From positions 1 through 64,000 of the forward strand of contig NZ_BMQF01000005.1 in the NCBI RefSeq assembly GCF_014647975.1: a stretch of DNA of 64,000 nucleotides, in the 5' to 3' direction. This stretch comes from Streptomyces fumigatiscleroticus. Lineage in GTDB: Bacteria; Actinomycetota; Actinomycetes; Streptomycetales; Streptomycetaceae. The translations under genes were made by a program, and so were the position numbers. Positions 55,515 through 64,000 of this stretch are shown here, in pieces; within the stretch, counting starts at the first letter, position 1, and each line of letters begins with the position of its first letter. The notes under the pieces are model-generated. The model saw only the letters and a list, made by a program, of their open reading frames with translations, made no database searches and was not told the origin of the DNA.

Positions 55515-56765
55515 ATGGAAGGCTTCTCGCTGATCCTCGCGATTGTGGTAGTAACCGCACTCGCGTTCGATTTCACGAACGGTTTCCACGACACCGCCAA
55601 CGCGATGGCCACCACCATCTCGACCGGTGCGCTCAAGCCCAAGGTCGCGGTGGCCATGTCCGCCGCCCTCAACCTGGTGGGCGCCTTCCTGTCCGTGGAG
55701 GTCGCCAACACGATCTCCAAGGGTCTCGTCGACGAGACCGGCATCCGTCCCGAGGTCATCTTCGCCGCGCTGGTCGGCGCGATCCTCTGGAACCTGCTGA
55801 CCTGGCTGGTCGGACTGCCGTCCAGCTCCTCGCACGCCCTCATGGGCGGCCTGGTCGGCGCCACCGTCGCCTCCGCCGGCACCGGCGCGGTGCACGGCGA
55901 CGCCCTGGTCACCAAGGTGCTGCTGCCGGCCGTCGCCGCCCCGGTCGTCGCGGGCGTCGCGGCGATGTTCGCCACCCGGCTGTCGTACACCCTCGGCAGG
56001 AAGGCCGACGGCAAGGCCGCCGAGAAGGGCTACCGCGCCGGACAGATCGCCTCCGCCGGTCTGGTCTCGCTGGCCCACGGCACCAACGACGCCCAGAAGA
56101 CGATGGGCATCATCACCCTGGCCCTGGTCGCCGGCGGCTCCCTGGCCCCCGACTCCGACCCTCCCACCTGGGTCATCCTCTCCGCGGGCCTGGCCATCGC
56201 CCTCGGCACCTACCTCGGCGGCTGGCGGATCATCCGCACGATGGGCAGCGGCCTGACCGAGCTCCGGCCGCAGCAGGGCTTCGCCGCCCAGACCAGCGCG
56301 GCCACCGCCATCCTGGCCTCCTCCCACCTCGGCTTCTCCCTGTCCACCACGCATGTCGTCTCCGGCTCCGTGCTCGGCGCCGGCCTGGGCCGCAAGGGCG
56401 GCGTCGTCCGCTGGTCCACGGCCGGCCGGATGCTCGTCGCCTGGTGCCTGACCCTGCCGGCCGCGGCCGTCGTCGGCGCGCTCGCCGAGTACGTGACCGG
56501 CCTGGGCGACTGGGGCACGGCACTGGTCGCCGTCCTCCTGGTCGCCTCCAGCGCCGCCATCTGGAAGCTGTCCCGGCGCGAGGTCGTCGACCACACCAAC
56601 GTCACCACGGCCGAGGAGCCGCCCGGCGTGGTCACCGCGGCCGTCGCCGCCGTCACCCCGCCCCCGGCGGGCGCGGCGGCCGAGGAGCTCGCCGTCACCC
56701 TCCCCGCCCCGGCCACCGCGGCCGCCAAGGACCCCGCGACCCCCGCGGCCCCCTCGGCCGCCTGA
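55515..56765 (+). CDS. pitH2: Pit-family inorganic phosphate transporter
   Basis: A 416-residue low-affinity phosphate transporter with about ten helices. Both PiT signature repeats are present: FTNGFHDTANAMATTISTGA (about 18-40) and LAHGTNDAQKTMGIITLAL (about 187-205). The tail is Ala/Pro-rich. The PHO box upstream implies control by PhoR-PhoP. In S. coelicolor the homologue at this chromosomal place is pitH2 (SCO1845), known to be PhoP-controlled. A small membrane-protein gene follows in the same direction. Confidence 0.92.
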   Translation: MEGFSLILAIVVVTALAFDFTNGFHDTANAMATTISTGALKPKVAVAMSAALNLVGAFLSVEVANTISKGLVDETGIRPEVIFAALVGAILWNLLTWLVGLPSSSSHALMGGLVGATVASAGTGAVHGDALVTKVLLPAVAAPVVAGVAAMFATRLSYTLGRKADGKAAEKGYRAGQIASAGLVSLAHGTNDAQKTMGIITLALVAGGSLAPDSDPPTWVILSAGLAIALGTYLGGWRIIRTMGSGLTELRPQQGFAAQTSAATAILASSHLGFSLSTTHVVSGSVLGAGLGRKGGVVRWSTAGRMLVAWCLTLPAAAVVGALAEYVTGLGDWGTALVAVLLVASSAAIWKLSRREVVDHTNVTTAEEPPGVVTAAVAAVTPPPAGAAAEELAVTLPAPATAAAKDPATPAAPSAA

Positions 56766-56799
56766 GCCCGCGCACCGGGCACGAAGGAAGAGAAGCAGC

Positions 56800-57021
56800 A
56801 TGACGATCGACTGGGCAGCGCTCGGCTCCGTCTTCGGGGTCAGTCTCGTGGTCACCGTGGTCCTGGTGGGCCTGTTCACCCTCGGCGTCGCCGGACTCTC
56901 CCGCCGCGAGCGGGCCGCCGCGCGGGGCGGCTCGGCCACCGCCGCGGTCACCGGCGCCTACGTGTGCTTCGCGGCCTGCGCGGCGGCGGTGGCCTACGGC
57001 ATCCGTCTGATCGTGGCCTGA
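56800..57021 (+). CDS. small membrane protein downstream of pitH2
   Basis: A 73-residue protein with two membrane helices (about 8-32 and 48-70) separated by a basic loop (SRRERAAARGG). The ATG follows GGAAGAG. It begins 34 bases after pitH2 and is probably co-transcribed; it could be a transporter accessory. Function unknown. Confidence 0.8.
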   Translation: MTIDWAALGSVFGVSLVVTVVLVGLFTLGVAGLSRRERAAARGGSATAAVTGAYVCFAACAAAVAYGIRLIVA

Positions 57022-57170
57022 GCCGCGGCAGCGGCCCCGCGCGGGGTGCGGGACGGTACGGCCGTCCCGCACCCCGCGTTCGCGTGCCGCCGGGCCCGTG
57101 TCAGGGGTGGGCGGCGGCGTGTGGGCCTCAGCACACATCTCCGTCGCAGGTCAACGGCAAGTTGACGGGT

Positions 57171-57309
57171 GTTCGCGAGGCGTGGTGGACTTCCGGGGCC
57201 AGTACGGCGGCAGGAGAGGAAGCCGGTGCGAGTCCGGCGCGGTCCCGCCACTGTCACCGGGGCAGGCAGCCCCGGGAGCCAGGAACTCTCACCGCCGGTC
57301 TCGTCGAAC
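57171..57309 (+). promoter_or_regulatory. cobalamin (AdoCbl) riboswitch
   Basis: The B12 box is GAGCCAGGAACTCTCACCGC (57276-57295); the upstream core holds GAAGCCGGTGCGAGTCCGGC and GGTCCCGCCACTGT (57218-57254). A P1-like stem pairs GTTCG-GAG at 57171-57179 with CTC-CGAAC at 57300-57309. It stands before the cob operon and should repress it when B12 is plentiful. Confidence 0.95.
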
Positions 57310-57343
57310 CAGGGCGTGGACACCCTGAGTGAGGACATTCGCC

Positions 57344-57409
57344 ATGCGCGGCTGCGTATCCGTACCGAGGTTCATCAGCGACGCTCTCCCCGCCCCCGCG
57401 GCCGGCTGA
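57344..57409 (+). CDS. 21-residue leader ORF between the riboswitch and cobD
   Basis: ATG at 57344 opens a 21-codon frame, MRGCVSVPRFISDALPAPAA followed by G and TGA at 57407-57409, only four bases before the cobD start. GTGAGGA lies about nine bases upstream, a better ribosome site than anything directly before cobD, whose own start has none. Translation of the leader may deliver ribosomes to cobD and be the step gated by the riboswitch. The peptide itself need not have a function. Confidence 0.55.
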   Translation: MRGCVSVPRFISDALPAPAAG

Positions 57410-57413
57410 GCCG

Positions 57414-58370
57414 ATGCGGGCCGAACGCGTCTTCGCGTACGGCGCCGCCGCCGGCCTCCTCGGTGACCTGCTCCTCGGCGATCCCCGCCGCGGGCACCCG
57501 GTCGCCGTGTTCGGGCTGGCCGCCGGTGCCGTGGAACGAGTGCTGTGGCGGGACCACCGCGGGTGGGGCGCGCTGCACACCGCCGTGTGCGCGGGCGGAG
57601 CCGTGGCGCTGGGCGCCGTCGCCGCCCGTGCCGTCCGCCCCTCCCCCGCCGCCTCCGTCGCCCTGACCGCGGCCGCGACCTGGGCCGTCGTCGGCGGCAC
57701 CTCGCTCGCCCGCGAGGCCCGCGCCATCGGGCAGGCCCTCCAGGCCGGTGACGTCGAGGCCGCCCGGGCCCGGCTGCCGCACCTGTGCGGCCGCGATCCG
57801 CAGGCGCTGGACGCCGACGGGATCGCCCGCGCGGTGGTCGAGTCGGTCGCCGAGAACACCTCCGACGCGGTGGTGGGCGCCCTGGTGTGGGGCGCGGCGG
57901 CCGGAGTGCCGGGCCTGCTCGGTTTCCGGGCCGTCAACACCCTGGACGCCATGGTCGGGCACAAGTCGCCCCGCCACCGGCGCTACGGCTGGGCCTCCGC
58001 CCGCCTCGACGACGTCGCGGGCTGGCCGGGCGCCCGCCTGACCGCCGCCCTGGCGACCGTGGCCGGCGGGAACCCCCGGGGCGCCGTACGGGCCTGGCGG
58101 GCCGACGCCCGCAGGCACCCGAGCCCCAACGCCGGATGCGTGGAGGCCTCCTTCGCGGGCGCCCTCGGCGTCCGGCTCGGCGGCACGCTCTCCTACGGCG
58201 GGCGGGTCGAGCACCGGCCCGTGCTCAACGGCGGCGGACGCGCCGTCGAGGTCCGCGACATCGACCGGGCCGTCCGCCTCTCCCGGCGCGTGAGCCGGCT
58301 CGCGCTCGGCGTGTGCGCCGCCGGCCGGTTCCTCGCGGCAGGGCTCTCCTCGAAGGGACGCAGATCATGA
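57414..58370 (+). CDS. cobD: adenosylcobinamide-phosphate synthase (CobD/CbiB)
   Basis: A 318-residue membrane protein joining the aminopropanol side-chain to cobyric acid. Family motifs include GDLLLGDPRRGHPVAVFG (about 20-37), VVESVAENTSDAVVGAL and FRAVNTLDAMVGHKSPR (about 175-195). It has about four helices. Start ATG 57414; its stop overlaps cobQ by four bases. First main gene after the B12 riboswitch. Confidence 0.94.
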   Translation: MRAERVFAYGAAAGLLGDLLLGDPRRGHPVAVFGLAAGAVERVLWRDHRGWGALHTAVCAGGAVALGAVAARAVRPSPAASVALTAAATWAVVGGTSLAREARAIGQALQAGDVEAARARLPHLCGRDPQALDADGIARAVVESVAENTSDAVVGALVWGAAAGVPGLLGFRAVNTLDAMVGHKSPRHRRYGWASARLDDVAGWPGARLTAALATVAGGNPRGAVRAWRADARRHPSPNAGCVEASFAGALGVRLGGTLSYGGRVEHRPVLNGGGRAVEVRDIDRAVRLSRRVSRLALGVCAAGRFLAAGLSSKGRRS

Positions 58371-59871
58371 GCGGTGGTCTCCTCGTCGCCGGCACCACCT
58401 CCGACGCCGGCAAGAGCGTCGTCACCGCAGGGATCTGCCGGTGGCTGGTGCGGCAGGGCGTGAAGGTGGCGCCCTTCAAGGCGCAGAACATGTCGCTCAA
58501 CTCCTTCGTCACGCGCGAGGGCGCGGAGATCGGGCGGGCGCAGGCCATGCAGGCCCAGGCGTGCCGCGTGGAGCCGACCGCGCTGATGAACCCCGTGCTG
58601 CTCAAGCCGGGCGGCGAACAGAGCAGCCAGGTCGTGCTGCTGGGCAGGCCGGTGGGCGAGCTGAGCGCGCGCGGCTACCACGGCGGACGGCAGCAGCGGC
58701 TGCTCGGCACCGTGCTCGACTGCCTCGCCGAGCTGCGGAGCACGTACGACGCGGTGATCTGCGAGGGGGCGGGCAGCCCGGCCGAGATCAACCTGCGCCG
58801 GACCGACATCGTGAACATGGGGATCGCCCGCAACGCGGGGCTCCCCGTCCTGGTCGTCGGCGACATCGACCGCGGCGGCGTCTTCGCCTCCTTCTTCGGC
58901 ACGGTCGCGCTGCTCTCCCCAAAGGACCAGAAGCTGGTCGCCGGGTTCCTGGTGAACAAGTTCCGCGGCGACGTCTCGTTGCTTCAGCCGGGGCTGGAGA
59001 TGCTCCAGGGCCTCACCGGACGCCGTACGTACGGGGTCCTCCCCTTCCGGCACGGGCTCGGCATCGACGAGGAGGACGGCCTCCGGGTCTCCCTGCGCGG
59101 CACGGTCCGCGAGTCCACCGTCTCCCCGCCCGTCGGCGAGGACGTCCTCCGCGTCGCCGTCTGCGCGGTCCCGCTGATGTCCAACTTCACCGACGTGGAC
59201 GCGCTGGCCGCCGAGCCGGGCGTCGTGGTGCGGTTCGTGGACCGGCCCGAGGAACTGGCCGACGCCGACCTGGTGGTGATCCCGGGCACCCGGGGCACCG
59301 TCCGGGCGCTTCAGTGGCTGCGCGAGCGCGGGCTGGCGGACGCGATCGCCCGCCGGGCCGCCGAAGGCCGTCCCGTGCTGGGCATCTGCGGCGGCTTCCA
59401 GATCCTCGGTGAGCACATCGAGGACGAGGTGGAGAGCCGCGCGGGGCATGTGGACGGGCTCGGCGTGCTGCCCGTACGGGTGCGTTTCGCCCGCGAGAAG
59501 ACCCTCACCCGGCCGGCCGGCGAGGCTCTCGGCGAGCGCGTCGAGGGATACGAGATCCACCACGGGATCGCCGAGATCGAAGGGGGCGCCCCCTTCCTGG
59601 ACGGCTGCCGCATCGGCCAGACCTGGGGCACGCACTGGCACGGCTCGCTGGAGTCGGACGGCTTCCGGCGCGCCTTCCTCCGCGAGGTGGCCGCCGCCGC
59701 GGGCCGCCGCTTCGTACCGGCCCCCGGCACCTCCTTCGCCGCGCTGCGCGAGGAGCAGCTCGACCGGCTCGGCGACCTGATCGAACAGCACGCGGACACG
59801 GACGCGCTGTGGCGGCTCATCGAGTCCGGCGCGCCGCAAGGACTGCCCTTCATCCCCCCGGGAGCGCCCGC

Positions 59872-59875
<4 letters not shown>
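58367..59875 (+). CDS. cobQ: cobyric acid synthase
   Basis: A 502-residue amidotransferase that amidates four carboxyl groups of adenosylcobyrinic a,c-diamide. The ATPase part has GTTSDAGKSVVTAGICRWL and PFKAQNMSLNS; the glutaminase-like domain has the nucleophile Cys in VLGICGGFQILG and a late His in GTHWHGSLES. ATG 58367 overlaps the cobD stop (ATGA), and its own stop overlaps cobN. Confidence 0.95.
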
Positions 59876-63525
<3,650 letters not shown>

Positions 63526-63536
63526 CCTCCCCCGGA

Positions 63537-63617
63537 ACCCCCGCGTCGGCGGGGACAACACACGGTGCATCTCGTCGCCGAGCGTCCGCGTCGGACCACC
63601 CCCGCGTCGGCGGGGAC
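63537..63617. CRISPR. two-repeat CRISPR-like relic
   Basis: A 20-base exact repeat, ACCCCCGCGTCGGCGGGGAC, occurs at 63537-63556 and ends again at 63617, so the period is 61 bases. Each core is a short palindrome (CCCCGC-GTCG-GCGGGG), like type I-E repeats of streptomycetes, which are 28-29 bases with 32-33-base spacers and hence a 61-base period. Flanks outside the core differ between copies, so the array is degenerate. No cas genes are in the window. Confidence 0.5.
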
Positions 63618-63694
63618 CAGAACATCACCTTGACCGGCCTTCGGCCTGCCCGCGAGCCGCTCTTCCCTGCGTCACCCGAAGGAGTGATCACCGC

Positions 63695-64000
63695 GTGAGC
63701 ACGCCCTTTCCTTTCACCGCTGTCGTGGGGCAGGACGACCTCCGCCTCGCCCTGCTCCTCAACGCCGTCAGCCCAGCGGTAGGCGGTGTGCTCGTCCGCG
63801 GCGAGAAGGGCACCGCCAAGTCCACCGCCGTACGCGCCCTTTCGGCCCTGCTGCCCGAGGTCGCCGTCGTTCCCGGCTGCCGTTTCTCCTGTGACCCGGC
63901 CTCCCCCGACCCCGGCTGCCCCGACGGACCGCACGAGCCGGGGGCGTTCGAGTCGCGTCCGGCCCGCATGGTCGAGCTGCCCGTCGGCGCCTCCGAGGAC
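63695..64000 (+). CDS. ChlI/BchI-type chelatase ATPase subunit (3'-truncated by window)
   Basis: The first 102 codons of an AAA+ chelatase subunit. [20 protein letters not shown] starts the domain, and Walker A is [15 protein letters not shown]. Cysteines in [18 protein letters not shown] resemble the fused ChlI-ChlD proteins found beside cobN in actinobacteria. It probably energises cobalt insertion with CobN. GTG at 63695 follows AAGGAG by ten bases. Confidence 0.9.
   Translation, partial: MSTPFPFTAVVGQDDLRLALLLNAVSPAVGGVLVRGEKGTAKSTAVRALSALLPEVAVVPGCRFSCDPASPDPGCPDGPHEPGAFESRPARMVELPVGASED

Overview
The window is very GC-rich chromosomal DNA (roughly 70-73% by eye) with strong third-position GC bias, many GTG starts and frequent 4-bp ATGA/GTGA gene overlaps. 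A chaplin, twin I9-S8 secreted proteases, a streptophobe membrane protein, an Asp23/AmaP operon, the GATC-binding protein Gbn and a PHO-box-driven Pit transporter together point to a Streptomyces core chromosome. The order chpE ... fabG-fabI ... moaA ... gbn ... pitH2 ... cob genes matches what I remember of the SCO1800-SCO1850 part of S. coelicolor. No integrase, transposase or plasmid gene was seen.

Layout. 1-344: promoters and 5' leader of an rRNA operon transcribed leftward; its 16S gene lies off the left edge. 345-6.8 kb: mpg, Spo0M-like and PEBP proteins, an HNH nuclease, an SPFH/NfeD pair, an ABC ATPase and a hypothetical. 6.9-9.1 kb: chaplin and a GAF-kinase/LuxR two-component pair. 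9.3-11.1 kb: an SDR coupled to a queA-like gene broken by an in-frame amber codon. 11.4-18.4 kb: secreted SLT protein, FHA-FHA-ABC transporter, streptophobe protein, serB. 18.5-22.3 kb: SixA, two tiny membrane proteins, an MFS exporter and a divergent GntR regulator. 22.4-28.4 kb: fabG-fabI, tldD-tldE, tyrS. 28.4-33.2 kb: small membrane proteins, moaA, and a DUF485-acetate symporter pair. 33.4-37.8 kb: tandem subtilisins and a CopD-like protein. 37.8-41.1 kb: alcohol-dehydrogenase debris, a DnaQ-like exonuclease, SURF1 and short repeats. 41.1-46.9 kb: GH15 enzyme, atypical SDR, five-gene Asp23/AmaP operon with a divergent partner. 47-54.4 kb: crotonase, gbn, ABC-F, VOC protein, alpha/beta hydrolase, class II aldolase. 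54.6-57 kb: GH25 lysozyme and pitH2. 57.1 kb to the right edge: cobalamin riboswitch, leader ORF, cobD-cobQ-cobN and the start of a ChlI-type chelatase.

Functional groups are a B12 operon under riboswitch control, type II fatty-acid reduction (FabG/FabI), acetate uptake, phosphate uptake under PhoP, cell-envelope stress, and developmental surface and wall proteins. Most genes are ordinary Streptomyces core genes.

The most interesting material is small-scale: (i) three arrays with periods that are multiples of 7 bp, one inside alcohol-dehydrogenase debris and one of about 29 units just before the GH15 gene; (ii) two dense GATC clusters, one phased at 9 bp before serB and one near gbn, whose product is a GATC-binding protein in S. 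coelicolor; (iii) the amber codon in the queA-like gene; (iv) a two-repeat, 61-bp-period CRISPR-like relic between cobN and the chelatase gene; (v) a leader ORF between the B12 riboswitch and cobD. I did not find a convincing wholly new multi-gene system.
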